Made by a program: the position numbers and the translations under genes. From the NCBI RefSeq assembly GCF_031082405.1, contig NZ_JAVHJU010000076.1, forward strand, positions 62,001 to 126,000: a stretch of 64,000 nucleotides of DNA, in the 5' to 3' direction. The first letter of the stretch is position 1, and every line of letters begins with the position of its first letter. This stretch comes from Amycolatopsis sp. A133 (lineage in GTDB: Bacteria; Actinomycetota; Actinomycetes; Mycobacteriales; Pseudonocardiaceae). The notes under the pieces are model-generated. The model made no database searches. It had not been told where the DNA came from and saw only the letters and a program-made list of their open reading frames with translations. This document shows, piece by piece, positions 1 to 8,815 of this stretch.

Positions 1-1
1 G

Positions 2-769
2 CCAGTGCACCTCTTCGACCGGATGGCCGACGTCGCCGCGTTCACCACCCTCGCCGACCGGCACGGGCTCACGTTGCTCGAGGACAGCGCGGAGGCGATC
101 GGCATGCGGCGACAAGGCAAGCACGCCGGGCTGCACGGTGCCGGCGGCGTGCTGTCGTTCTTCCCCAGCAAGACACTCGGCGCCCTCGGCGACGCGGGCG
201 CGGTGCTCACCGACGATCCGCAGGTCGCCGCGAACGTCGCCGCGCTGCGCCACCACGGACGCCCCGGCGCGACCCTCGGCGACTTCCCCGCCATCAAGAC
301 CGGCAGCGTGCTGGCCGGGGTGAACAGCAAGATGGACGACATCCAGGCCGCCGTGCTCATCGCCAAACTGTCCGCTTTGGAATACGACATCGCCCGGCGG
401 GCCGAGCTCGCCGCCGCCTACACCGAGCGGCTGTCCGGCCTTCCCGGCGTGCGCCGGGTGCCCGGTCCGCTCGCGGACGGCGGGGACGACCGCGACGTCT
501 GCTACGTCTACGTGGTCGAGGTCGAGGACCGCGACCGCCTCGCGGACGCCTTGACCGCCGCGGGCATCGGCACCGAGGTCTACTACCCCGTCCCGCTGCA
601 CCTGCAGCCGTGCTTCGCCGGCCTCGGCCACCGGCCGGGCGAGTTCCCCCACGCGGAGGACGCCTGCCGCCACACGATCGCGCTGCCGCTCTACCCGGAC
701 CTCACGGTCGCCGAGGTCGACTCGGTGTGCGCGGAGATCCGGCGCCACTACACGGGAACCCCGTCGTGA
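2..769 (+). CDS. DegT/DnrJ/EryC1/StrS-family PLP aminotransferase, 5'-truncated by the window edge
   Basis: The frame is open from base 2 and begins with Pro-Val-His-Leu-Phe, the PVHL motif that normally lies in the middle of DegT enzymes, so roughly the first 130 residues lie outside the window. The PLP-binding lysine is visible in the motif FFPSKTLGALGD (AAG at 170-172), followed by the family's GDAGAVLTDD stretch and the C-terminal VYYPVPLHLQ motif. Such enzymes transfer an amino group to keto-sugars, keto-cyclitols or similar ketones, using PLP. The stop overlaps the start of a second DegT gene (GTGA), so the pair is translationally coupled. The substrate cannot be told from the sequence. 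Confidence 0.93.
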   Translation, partial: PVHLFDRMADVAAFTTLADRHGLTLLEDSAEAIGMRRQGKHAGLHGAGGVLSFFPSKTLGALGDAGAVLTDDPQVAANVAALRHHGRPGATLGDFPAIKTGSVLAGVNSKMDDIQAAVLIAKLSALEYDIARRAELAAAYTERLSGLPGVRRVPGPLADGGDDRDVCYVYVVEVEDRDRLADALTAAGIGTEVYYPVPLHLQPCFAGLGHRPGEFPHAEDACRHTIALPLYPDLTVAEVDSVCAEIRRHYTGTPS

Positions 770-1905
770 CCGCGACGCTGCCGTTCTTCCCGCCGGACCT
801 GTTCGAGGCCGATCGCGACACCCTGATCGGAATCGTCCGCGACCTCGGCACCGCACCCGCCCAGCGGTTCATCCTCGGCGACCACACGGCACGCTTCGAG
901 CACGCGCTGCGCGACACGGTCGCCGGCGCCGACGTGGTGGCCTGCGGAAGCGGCACGTCCGCCCTGTCGCTCGTGTTCGCCGCGCTCGGCATCGGCCCCG
1001 GCGACGAGGTCGTGGTGCCCGCGTTCGGCTGCGCCCCGATCGCCGCGACCGTCGTCACCGCGGGCGCCACCCCCGTGTTCGCCGACGTGCAGGCGGACAC
1101 CATGACGCTGGACCCCGGACTCGCCGAGGCGGCGATCACCCCGCGCACCCGGGCGATCATGCCCGCCCACCAGTTCTCGGTCATGGCCGGCATGCCCGCG
1201 TTCGAGGACATCGCCGAGCGCCACGGACTGCGTCTCGTCGAGGACTCCGCGGTCGCCCAGGGCGCCACCCTGCGCGGCCGGCCCGCGGGCACGTGGGGTG
1301 ACGCGGGCGTCTTCTCGTTCGTCCAGGTGAAGTCGTTCGGGATGCCGGGCGAAGGCGGCGTCGTGATCACCAAGAACCCGGAGCTCGCCGCGGCCGTGCG
1401 CATGCTGCGCAACCACGGGCAGGACGGCAACCGGCGCTTCTTCCACCACCGCATCGGGTACAACAGCCGGTTCGACGAAGTGCAGGCCGCGTTCCAGCTG
1501 CGGCGCCTCCCCGGCCTCGCCGCCCGGCTCGCGCGCCGCGCCGACATCGCCGCGTACTACACCGAACAGTTCGCTCCCCTGGCCGACCGGGGCATCACAC
1601 CGCCACCGCCCGGCCGGGACGGACGCTGCTACTACGTCTACTGCCTGCGGGCCCGCCGCCGGGACGAACTGGCCGCGCACCTCGCCGCACACGGGATCGG
1701 CACCCACGTGTACTACCCGGCCCCGCTGCCCGCTCAGCCCGCGTTCGCTCGCTACGCCCCACCCGGGGCGGCGTGGCCGAACGCGGTGGCGGCCAGCGAA
1801 ACCATCCTCGCCCTCCCCGTCTATCCCCACCTGAGCGACGCGCAGGTCGAGCACATCGCCGCCGCGGTGTGCCGGTTCGCCGACCGGAAGGATCCCCGAC
1901 CGTGA
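766..1905 (+). CDS. Second DegT/DnrJ/EryC1/StrS-family PLP aminotransferase
   Basis: 379 residues, full length for the family. The GTG start at 766 is chosen because it overlaps the upstream stop (GTGA) and gives the usual N-terminus; the open frame extends further upstream only as a shadow. The PLP lysine is K189 in FSFVQVKSFGMPGEGG, with CGSGTSALSL near residue 65 and EDSAVAQGA near 155. Compared with the preceding gene, the residues around the lysine differ (VQVK rather than FPSK), so the two are diverged paralogues and probably act on different ketones or as a heteromeric pair. Its stop overlaps the next gene's GTG. Confidence 0.93.
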   Translation: MTATLPFFPPDLFEADRDTLIGIVRDLGTAPAQRFILGDHTARFEHALRDTVAGADVVACGSGTSALSLVFAALGIGPGDEVVVPAFGCAPIAATVVTAGATPVFADVQADTMTLDPGLAEAAITPRTRAIMPAHQFSVMAGMPAFEDIAERHGLRLVEDSAVAQGATLRGRPAGTWGDAGVFSFVQVKSFGMPGEGGVVITKNPELAAAVRMLRNHGQDGNRRFFHHRIGYNSRFDEVQAAFQLRRLPGLAARLARRADIAAYYTEQFAPLADRGITPPPPGRDGRCYYVYCLRARRRDELAAHLAAHGIGTHVYYPAPLPAQPAFARYAPPGAAWPNAVAASETILALPVYPHLSDAQVEHIAAAVCRFADRKDPRP

Positions 1906-2573
1906 ACACGACGGCAGGCGGCATCGAGACCGTCACCGAGGACGAAATCTCCGGGGAGTGGCGGGAGCGCGCGCGGCGCGACGGCCTGCGCCGGGTCATG
2001 CGGGCGTCCCAGCCGGACAGCCTGAACGCCGGCGTGACCGAGCGGACCCGTGCCGTCGTCTCCGGACAGCTCGCGCTCGTCGCGGACCGCCTCGGCCGGC
2101 GGCCGCGGCGTGCCCTGGAGATCGGCTGCGGAATCGGACGGCTCACCCCGACCATCGCGGCGCACGCCGAACGGGTGCACGCGATCGACATGACGCCGGC
2201 GATGGTGGACCAGGCCCGGGCCACCTGCGCCCACCTGCCCGCCGTGGAGTTCGAATGCGTGCGGGCGGACCGGATGTCCCCGCCGCGGGAACGGTACGAC
2301 GCCGCGGTGTGCGTGTGGGTGCTCATGCACGTGCTGGACGAGCGCCGGCTCGCCGAGTCCTGCCGGGTGATCGCGGCGTCCACCCGCTACCTCACGCTCA
2401 TCGAGTACGAGCACGCGAGCGTCCCGGTGAGCAGGTGGTCGCGGCTGCGCACGCTCGAGGACTACGTCCGGCTCCTGCCGGGCGCCGAGGTCGTCGACGA
2501 ACAGGTGATCGACTACGGCGGCGACCACTCCTTCGCCGCGCTCATCGCGCTCGGTGGGCAGGCCGCCCGATGA
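1902..2573 (+). CDS. Class I SAM-dependent methyltransferase
   Basis: 223 residues. The SAM-binding motif I is clear (ALEIGCGIGRLTPTIA, about residues 68-83), with an acidic residue ending strand beta2 (VHAIDMTPAMVDQA) and motif IV-like YDAAVCVWVLMHV. The GTG start at 1902 overlaps the preceding stop, and its own stop overlaps the prenyltransferase ATG, so it sits inside one translationally coupled operon. It resembles small-molecule C-, N- or O-methyltransferases; the acceptor is not identifiable. Confidence 0.88.
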   Translation: MNTTAGGIETVTEDEISGEWRERARRDGLRRVMRASQPDSLNAGVTERTRAVVSGQLALVADRLGRRPRRALEIGCGIGRLTPTIAAHAERVHAIDMTPAMVDQARATCAHLPAVEFECVRADRMSPPRERYDAAVCVWVLMHVLDERRLAESCRVIAASTRYLTLIEYEHASVPVSRWSRLRTLEDYVRLLPGAEVVDEQVIDYGGDHSFAALIALGGQAAR

Positions 2574-3535
2574 CCGGCAGCACCGTCCGGGCGGTACCGT
2601 CCACCGCCGGCGAATCCAAGCTCGTCAGTTACGCGCGGCTGGCGAAACTCGACGTGTTCGACTACTACCTCAGCCTGCCGCTCGTGCTGTCCGCCGTCGT
2701 GCTGCCGATCGGCGCCTTCGATCCCGCGGTGCTGGGAACGCTCGGCCTGTTCGGGCTCGGCGCCGTCCTCATGACCGCCTCGCTGGTCGCGTTCGACGAC
2801 CTCACCGGCTACCGCGACGGCAGCGACACCGCCAACTACCAAGCCAATCCGACCCTGCGCCGCGCCCGGCGCAAGCCCCTGGTGACCGGAGCGCTGACCG
2901 AACGCGAGGTCGTGCGGTTCGGGTGGCTCACGGCCCTGGCCGGCGCCGCCGTCTTCGCCGTCACGGTGGCGACCGCACCGCACACTCCACAATGGACGAT
3001 CTGGCTGATCGTGGCCAACTTCGTCTTCGGAATCCAGTATTCCTACGGTCTGAAGATCAGCTACCACGGCTTCCAGGAGGCGTACATCGCCGCCCTCGGC
3101 TGGGTCATGGTGCTCGCCCCCTACGGCCTGATCACCGGCCGCTTCGACGGTTTTGTGCTCGTGCAGGCGCTGCTGTTCGGGCTCGGGCCGCTGCTGTTCG
3201 GCGTGTACTCCAACACCAACGACATCGCGGGCGACCGCTCGGTCGGCCGGCCGACGGTGGCCGCGCTGACGACTCCCCGCGGCAACCGGCGGTTCGTCGC
3301 CGCCCTGTCGGTGGCGGAGTTCCTGCTCGGGGCGGTCGCGTCGGCGACCGGCGTGGCCCCGTGGTGGTTCGTCCTGCTGATGTTCCCCGTCACCGTCCTG
3401 CGGGCCCGCCAGTTCGGCGTGGGGTTCGGGCCACGCGGCGACATCCTGCGCGCCCGGGCGATCGGGTTCACCGCCCACCGGGTGGGCGCCGGGCTGCTCG
3501 TGGCCGCGAACCTGCTGCCGGCGGTCACAAAATGA
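2570..3535 (+). CDS. UbiA-family membrane prenyltransferase
   Basis: 321 residues, with about eight to nine hydrophobic segments. The two Asp-rich prenyl-diphosphate/Mg2+ motifs of UbiA proteins are visible: DDLTGYRDG at residues 76-84 and NDIAGD starting at N217. The family transfers an isoprenoid (or in some members a phosphoribosyl group) to an aromatic or polar acceptor in the membrane. In this setting, between a methyltransferase and an amine-oxidase-like flavoenzyme, attachment of a prenyl chain to the cluster's product is the natural inference. The start ATG at 2570 overlaps the upstream stop. Confidence 0.9.
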   Translation: MTGSTVRAVPSTAGESKLVSYARLAKLDVFDYYLSLPLVLSAVVLPIGAFDPAVLGTLGLFGLGAVLMTASLVAFDDLTGYRDGSDTANYQANPTLRRARRKPLVTGALTEREVVRFGWLTALAGAAVFAVTVATAPHTPQWTIWLIVANFVFGIQYSYGLKISYHGFQEAYIAALGWVMVLAPYGLITGRFDGFVLVQALLFGLGPLLFGVYSNTNDIAGDRSVGRPTVAALTTPRGNRRFVAALSVAEFLLGAVASATGVAPWWFVLLMFPVTVLRARQFGVGFGPRGDILRARAIGFTAHRVGAGLLVAANLLPAVTK

Positions 3536-4893
3536 GCGGCAGGCAGGAACCCGACGTCGATGTCGCGGTGGTGGGTGCCGGGATCGCCGGCCTGACGGCA
3601 GCGCACGAACTGGTCCGGGCGGGCCTCGCGGTGCGGGTCTTCGAGACGCGAGCCCGGGTCGGTGGCCGCATGGCGAGCCACCGCCACGCCGGGTACACGA
3701 TGGACGAGGGCGCGGAACAGATCCCGTCGAGCGGGTACCGCGCGACGTGGGAACTGCTGCGCCGAAGCGGACTGTCCGAGACGGACTTGCCGAGGATCGG
3801 CGGGCCCATCGCGATGTGGCGCAACGGCGCGGCGCACAGCGGGGTCTCCGACCCCCGCGGCCTCCTCGGCGGTGCCGGGCTCGGGCCACGAGCCCGGGTC
3901 GACCTGGCCCGGTTCCTGGCCTGGGCGGCCCGGCACCGGCGACGGTTCGACCCCGACGTGCCCGAGGAGAGCCCGCTGGGCGCCACCACCGTCGCCGCTC
4001 TCGCCCGCCGGTACCATCCCGACCTGCACGACTACCTGTTCCAGCCGGTGGCCGGCAGCTTCTTCGGCTGGCGGCCGGAACGCTCGGCCGCCGCACCGTT
4101 CGTCGGCCTCATGCTCGACGTCGGGCCGCCCTCGACGTGGCGCACCTACCGCGACGGCATGGACACCCTCGCCCGCGTGCTCGCCGGGCGCCTCGACGTG
4201 AGCACCGGCACCACCGTCACGCACGTCGCCGCCGGCACCGGGATCGCCGTGCTCACCACCGACCGCGGCCCGGTCACCGCCAGAGCCGCCCTGCTGTGCG
4301 TCCCGGCACCGGTCGCCGCACGGCTGCACACAGACGAGCGCGAACCCGTACGGCGATTCGTCGACGCGTGCACGTTCACCCCGACGCTGAAGGTCAGCTG
4401 CCTGCTCGACCGCCCGTTGCGGCTCCCCGCCCGCAAGCGGCTCTACACGCTGCTGACTCCCGCCGCCGAGGAACCGGTGCTCGCCGGCATCATCGCCGAC
4501 CACGTCAAACACCCCGGCCGCGCCCCGGCGGGCCGTGGCCTGCTCACGCTGATGACCCACCCGTCGGCGATCCCGGGGCTGCTGGACGCCCCGGACGACA
4601 CCGTCGCCGCCGCTCTCGTCGAGCCCGCGGCGCGGTACGTGCCCGGGCTGGCGGACGCGGTCACGGCGACGTTCCCCCACCGGTTCCGCCACGGGCTGCC
4701 GGAGGCCACCCCGGACGCATTGCGGCTCCGAGCCGGATTCGCCGCCCGGGACGGCCGGTACCCGGTGGACTACGCGGGCGACTGGGAATTCCTGCGGCCC
4801 AGCAGCGAGGGTGCGGTGCGCTCGGCAGCGCGCACCGCGTCCCGGGTGCTGGCCCGCCTCCGGACGCCGGTTCGCGCCGAGGAGCGGGTGTGA
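3532..4893 (+). CDS. FAD-dependent amine-oxidase / protoporphyrinogen-oxidase-like oxidoreductase
   Basis: 453 residues. The N-terminal Rossmann fingerprint VAVVGAGIAGLTAAHEL (about residues 11-27), followed by VFETRARVGGRMASH, is typical of the flavin amine oxidase/phytoene desaturase/HemY superfamily. The middle region has a FFGWRPERSAAAPF stretch like those of HemY-type enzymes. Such flavoenzymes oxidise amines or desaturate isoprenoid and tetrapyrrole skeletons. Being translationally coupled to a UbiA prenyltransferase upstream and an acyl-activating enzyme downstream, it likely tailors the cluster product rather than making heme. Confidence 0.86.
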   Translation: MSGRQEPDVDVAVVGAGIAGLTAAHELVRAGLAVRVFETRARVGGRMASHRHAGYTMDEGAEQIPSSGYRATWELLRRSGLSETDLPRIGGPIAMWRNGAAHSGVSDPRGLLGGAGLGPRARVDLARFLAWAARHRRRFDPDVPEESPLGATTVAALARRYHPDLHDYLFQPVAGSFFGWRPERSAAAPFVGLMLDVGPPSTWRTYRDGMDTLARVLAGRLDVSTGTTVTHVAAGTGIAVLTTDRGPVTARAALLCVPAPVAARLHTDEREPVRRFVDACTFTPTLKVSCLLDRPLRLPARKRLYTLLTPAAEEPVLAGIIADHVKHPGRAPAGRGLLTLMTHPSAIPGLLDAPDDTVAAALVEPAARYVPGLADAVTATFPHRFRHGLPEATPDALRLRAGFAARDGRYPVDYAGDWEFLRPSSEGAVRSAARTASRVLARLRTPVRAEERV

Positions 4894-6458
4894 AGCCCTA
4901 CGACATGGGCGTGCTGCTCGACGAGTGCGCCGACCGGGGGGTGCCGACGGTCGTGCACCTGGACCGCCCCTTCGACATCGCCCCGGACTCCGGCACGACC
5001 CACGACGTGCCCGCGCTCGCGCGGCTCGTGCGGACCGCGGCGGGCTGGCTCGCCGCGGCCGGTGCGCGGCCCGGCGACCGCGTCGCGATCGTCAAGGACA
5101 ACCACTGGGACTACGACCTGCTCGCCTGCGCGGCGGTGCGGATCGGCGCCGTGCCGGCGAAGCTGTCCGGAACGCTGCCGCCCGAGTCGCTCGCCGTCCT
5201 CCTCGGCCGGCTCTCCCCCGCGGTCCTGATCACGACCGCGGACGTGCTGGACGGGGGGCACGCGGCCGCAACCGACCTGACCGCCGCCTGCCGGGTGACG
5301 GTCACCGTCGACCGCGAGCACCCGGGCGCGGCCCACGTCGGCGAATTCCGCGACGCCGCCCCGCCTCCCCCGGTCCGGCCCCGCGCGGACGACCCGCTGG
5401 TGATCATGCACACCTCCGGCACGACCGGTTTGCCCAAGCTGGTGGCCCATTCCACCCGCACCATCATCGGGGCGCTGGCCCGGCTGGAGGCCCGCCGGGT
5501 GCCGGTGGTCGGCGTGCGGCACAGCGACACCGTGACGACCGTCAGCGCGTACGCCCACGGCCGGACGTTCTGCTGGACGGCGAGCGTGTTCTGCCTCGCC
5601 CCGCGGAAGATCGTGGTGCTGACCGACGCCGATCCCGACCGGGCCGACCCCGTGCTGCGCGCGCACCCGCCGACGGTCCTCGAAGGACTGCCCGCGAGCT
5701 ACGTGCGGCTCCAGCCGCTGACCACCCGGCTGGACAACGCCTTCCGGGACGTCCGGCTGTTCGTGAGCACCTACGACGCCGTGCACCCGCCGACCGTGCG
5801 GAGCTACCTCGCCGCCTCGGCTCGCCGGCGCCCGCTGTGGATGCAGGGATGGGGGCAAAGCGAAACCGGGCCGATCACGTTCCGCTTCCTGGCCCGGAAG
5901 TCGGCATCCTGGCGCAACGCCGGACACCCCATCCCGCTGCGGACGCGGCTGCGGGTCGTCGACCCGGCCACGCTGGTTCCGGTGCCCCGGGGCCGGCCGG
6001 GCGTCGTGCAGGTCCGCACCCCGGCACGCTGCCTCGGCTACGTCGGCGAGGACGAGCGGTTCGCGGGCAAATGCGCGGACGCGTGGTGGAACACCGGCGA
6101 TCTCGGGGTGCTGAGCCGGACCGGATCCGTGCGGCTGCTGGACCGCGAAGTCGACACTGTGCCGGGGATGAGCTGCCTCGCGGCGGAGGACGCGATCGAG
6201 GACCGCCTCGACACTGTGGCCGAGTGCGTCGTGCTCGGCCGGGCGGGCGCCCCGCCCCTGCCGGTGGTGGTCGCCGACGGCGCGCTGGACCCCGCGGCCT
6301 GGGCCGCGGCGGTCGCGGACCTGCCGCCCATGGCCGGGCCCGTGGTCCTGGCGCGGGAGGACGTGCCCCGCACCGGCACCGGGAAAGTCCGCCGCACCGC
6401 CCTGCTCGCCGCGCTCACCGGGAACGCCGCACCCGCGGGTTCCGGCCGCTGGACCTGA
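4890..6458 (+). CDS. Adenylate-forming acid:CoA/AMP ligase (ANL superfamily), first of two
   Basis: 522 residues, GTG start overlapping the upstream stop. The ATP P-loop is MHTSGTTGLPKLVAHS, motif A5 is WMQGWGQSETG, motif A7 WWNTGDLG, and the C-terminal catalytic lysine lies in RTGTGKVRRT. The enzyme therefore should be active in adenylating a carboxylic acid. No carrier protein, PKS or NRPS is seen in the window, so the acyl group may go to CoA or directly to an amine or alcohol. The substrate is unknown. Confidence 0.9.
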   Translation: MKPYDMGVLLDECADRGVPTVVHLDRPFDIAPDSGTTHDVPALARLVRTAAGWLAAAGARPGDRVAIVKDNHWDYDLLACAAVRIGAVPAKLSGTLPPESLAVLLGRLSPAVLITTADVLDGGHAAATDLTAACRVTVTVDREHPGAAHVGEFRDAAPPPPVRPRADDPLVIMHTSGTTGLPKLVAHSTRTIIGALARLEARRVPVVGVRHSDTVTTVSAYAHGRTFCWTASVFCLAPRKIVVLTDADPDRADPVLRAHPPTVLEGLPASYVRLQPLTTRLDNAFRDVRLFVSTYDAVHPPTVRSYLAASARRRPLWMQGWGQSETGPITFRFLARKSASWRNAGHPIPLRTRLRVVDPATLVPVPRGRPGVVQVRTPARCLGYVGEDERFAGKCADAWWNTGDLGVLSRTGSVRLLDREVDTVPGMSCLAAEDAIEDRLDTVAECVVLGRAGAPPLPVVVADGALDPAAWAAAVADLPPMAGPVVLAREDVPRTGTGKVRRTALLAALTGNAAPAGSGRWT

Positions 6459-6467
6459 AGGAGCACG

Positions 6468-7253
6468 ATGACCCTCGCCGGCCGGCGCTACGTCTTCGAC
6501 AACAACAACACCCACAGCGACGAGCAGCACCGCTGCCTGGCCGCGGCCTACGACCCGGCCACCATCGGATCGCTCGCGGCGACCGGTGTGGGACCGGGGT
6601 GGCAGTGCCTCGAAGTCGGCGCGGGCGGCGGCAGCATCGCGCACTGGCTCGCCGGCCGGGTCGCCCCCGCCGGCGGGGTCCTCGCGACCGACATCAACCC
6701 CCGCCACATCCACGCGGCCCCCGGCCTCACCGTGGAACGGCACGACGTCGTCCACGATCCGCTGCCGGAGCGGCGGTTCGACCTGGTCCACGCCCGGCTG
6801 GTCCTGCTCCACCTGCCCGAACGCCTCGCGGTGCTCGACAAGCTGGTGCGGGCGGTCAAGCCGGGCGGCTGGCTGCAGCTCGACGAGTTCGACATCGCCT
6901 ACGGGCCGGCGCTGGCCGGCCCGGACACCGGGCGGTACGAACGGTTCCTCGACGCCAAGGCCGAGCTGATGCGGACCGCGGGGGCGCTCGGCACCTGGGG
7001 ACGTTCGGTGGGTGCGGCCATGATCGCCGCCGGGCTGGAACGGGTCGAGGCGCGGCCGCACGTGTCGCTGTGGGACCGCGACTCGCCCGGCCTGCAGCTG
7101 CTCGTGCACCACACCCGGCACCTGCGGGACGAATTCGTCGCGGCCGGGTTCTCCGACGACGACCTCGCCCGCGTGCGGGACGTGATGGCGCACGAGGACT
7201 TCCGCGCCTGTTCCTGCCTGTTCTACACCGTGCGCGGGCAGCGTCCGGCATGA
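6468..7253 (+). CDS. Class I SAM-dependent methyltransferase, second of the cluster
   Basis: 261 residues. A good ribosome-binding site (AAGGAG) lies just before ATG 6468, nine bases after the ligase stop. SAM motif I is CLEVGAGGGSIAHWLAGRV (about residues 45-63), with ATDINPRH as motif II and FDLVHARLVLLHLPE as the post-I region. This layout resembles UbiE/COQ5-like small-molecule methyltransferases found in antibiotic clusters. It is not closely similar to the first methyltransferase of the operon (1902-2573), so two separate methylations are implied. Confidence 0.88.
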   Translation: MTLAGRRYVFDNNNTHSDEQHRCLAAAYDPATIGSLAATGVGPGWQCLEVGAGGGSIAHWLAGRVAPAGGVLATDINPRHIHAAPGLTVERHDVVHDPLPERRFDLVHARLVLLHLPERLAVLDKLVRAVKPGGWLQLDEFDIAYGPALAGPDTGRYERFLDAKAELMRTAGALGTWGRSVGAAMIAAGLERVEARPHVSLWDRDSPGLQLLVHHTRHLRDEFVAAGFSDDDLARVRDVMAHEDFRACSCLFYTVRGQRPA

Positions 7254-8815
7254 CCGTGACCCTGCCTTCCACCCACCCGGCGGTCCGGCTCGCCCGTGAC
7301 CACCTCGCCGCCCTCGGCGCGGGTGACACCGGCGTCGAACCCACCGTCGGCTGGGCCGGTCCGGTCGACCTGCCGCTCACCGACGAGGTGCTCGTGCAGG
7401 CGGCGTGCGGGATCATGCACGTCCACGGCCGCGCGCGAGGCACCCCCGAGCCCTTGGCTGTCGACTACGCGACGGCGGTGGCCGGGGTGCTCGCCACGGC
7501 CGGGGTGCTCGCCGCGGAGTTCGCGCGAGGCCGCGGCGTGCAGCTGCCTGCCGTACGTACGTCCGTCGCCCAAGCCGCGTTGTTGTCGGTCGGCCAGTAT
7601 CTGGCGTGCGGGCCACCCGAGACACCTGCCGCGGTCGGCGTGCCACCGCCGTTCGTGTCGGCCGACGGCGTCCGGTTCGAGATCGAGACGCTGCGCGCCG
7701 AGGACTGGCAACGGTTCTGGCGGGCGATGGGTGCCTGGGAACCGGCACTGCGGCAGGGATGGGCGCCGTTCGTGCACCGGTTCGCGACCGCGGTCTGTCC
7801 CCTGCCCGCCGCCCTGCACGACGTGCTCTCAGTGCACCCGTTCACGGTGATCGACCGCGCCGGTACCGCGTCCGGGGTGAGCGTCGTGCCCATCGGTGAA
7901 ACGCCGGTGGTCCCGGTATGGGCCTTCAGCCCGTTGCCGGGTGGGCCCGGTGCTTCGGCGGCCGACCCCGACGTCGACGCGCCGCTGCGAGGAGTGCGGG
8001 TGGTCGAGTCGGCGCGCCGGGTCCAGGGGCCGCTGGCGGGGCACGTGCTCACGCTGCTCGGCGCGGACGTGCTGCGGATCGAGCCGCCGGGCGGCGACCC
8101 GGCGCGCGGCGTGCCGCCCCTGGCCGGCGGGGTGTCCGCGCGTTTCGCGGCCTTGAACGCCGGGAAGGACGTGGTGGACCTGGACCTCACCGAACCGGCG
8201 GGGCGGGCAGCGGCGAAGGAACTGGTCGCCGACGCAGACGTGTTCCTGCACAACTGGGCGCCGGGCCGGGCCGCGGCGTGGGGCCTGGACGCGCCCGACC
8301 TCGCGGCGGTGCGTCCCGGGCTGGTGTACGCGGCGGCGTCCGGCTGGGGCCCGCACCTGGGGCCGCACCCGCCGCTCGGCACGGACTACGTGGTTCAGGC
8401 GCACAGCGGGCTCGCCGCCGCGCTGCGCCCGCCCGGCGAGCCACCCGCACCGTCGCTGATGACGATCACCGACGTGCTCGGCGGACTGGTGTGCGCGGTC
8501 GGTGTCCTCGCCGGGCTCAACCGCCGGGAACGCACCGGCGCCGGCTGCCGCGCCGACACGTCCCTGCTGTCCGCGGCGAGCACGGTTCCGCGGGTGCGCC
8601 GGGAGTTCCACCGTCCATTGCGGACCGCGGACGGCTACGTCGCCGTGTCCGGCGCCTTTCCCGAGGACACCGGCCGGTGGTCGACCGAGGAGGTGCTGAC
8701 CCGCCTCCGGGAGCACGACGTGCCCGCGGTGGCCGTGACGACGGACCTCGCAGCGCTCCGCGCCGACCCCCGCTTCACCGCCGCGCTGCACCGATCACCG
8801 TGGGAGTTCCGGTGA
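7250..8815 (+). CDS. Class III (CaiB/BaiF/Frc) CoA-transferase with an extra N-terminal half-domain
   Basis: 521 residues. The C-terminal part (from about residue 246, LRGVRVVESARRVQGPLAG) is a CaiB-type CoA-transferase; the catalytic Asp is D379 in GTDYVVQAHSGL. The first ~240 residues also contain a CaiB-like stretch (LVQAACGIMHVHGR followed by DYATAVAGVLATAGVLAAEFARG), which resembles the part of the fold after the catalytic Asp, so the protein looks like a partial duplication or fusion. Frc-type dimers are interlocked, so a fused chain may work as a pseudo-dimer. It lies between a methyltransferase and a second ligase, suggesting CoA handling of an acyl intermediate. The start overlaps the upstream stop. 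Confidence 0.85.
   Translation: MTVTLPSTHPAVRLARDHLAALGAGDTGVEPTVGWAGPVDLPLTDEVLVQAACGIMHVHGRARGTPEPLAVDYATAVAGVLATAGVLAAEFARGRGVQLPAVRTSVAQAALLSVGQYLACGPPETPAAVGVPPPFVSADGVRFEIETLRAEDWQRFWRAMGAWEPALRQGWAPFVHRFATAVCPLPAALHDVLSVHPFTVIDRAGTASGVSVVPIGETPVVPVWAFSPLPGGPGASAADPDVDAPLRGVRVVESARRVQGPLAGHVLTLLGADVLRIEPPGGDPARGVPPLAGGVSARFAALNAGKDVVDLDLTEPAGRAAAKELVADADVFLHNWAPGRAAAWGLDAPDLAAVRPGLVYAAASGWGPHLGPHPPLGTDYVVQAHSGLAAALRPPGEPPAPSLMTITDVLGGLVCAVGVLAGLNRRERTGAGCRADTSLLSAASTVPRVRREFHRPLRTADGYVAVSGAFPEDTGRWSTEEVLTRLREHDVPAVAVTTDLAALRADPRFTAALHRSPWEFR

Noticed and set aside
2513-4096. Long open frame on the minus strand opposite the prenyltransferase and flavoenzyme genes
   Set aside because: Arg/Pro/Gly-rich translation without any domain; a codon-bias shadow of high-GC genes. 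The same applies to the long minus frames at 4770-7193, 8635-9663 and 37547-38941.
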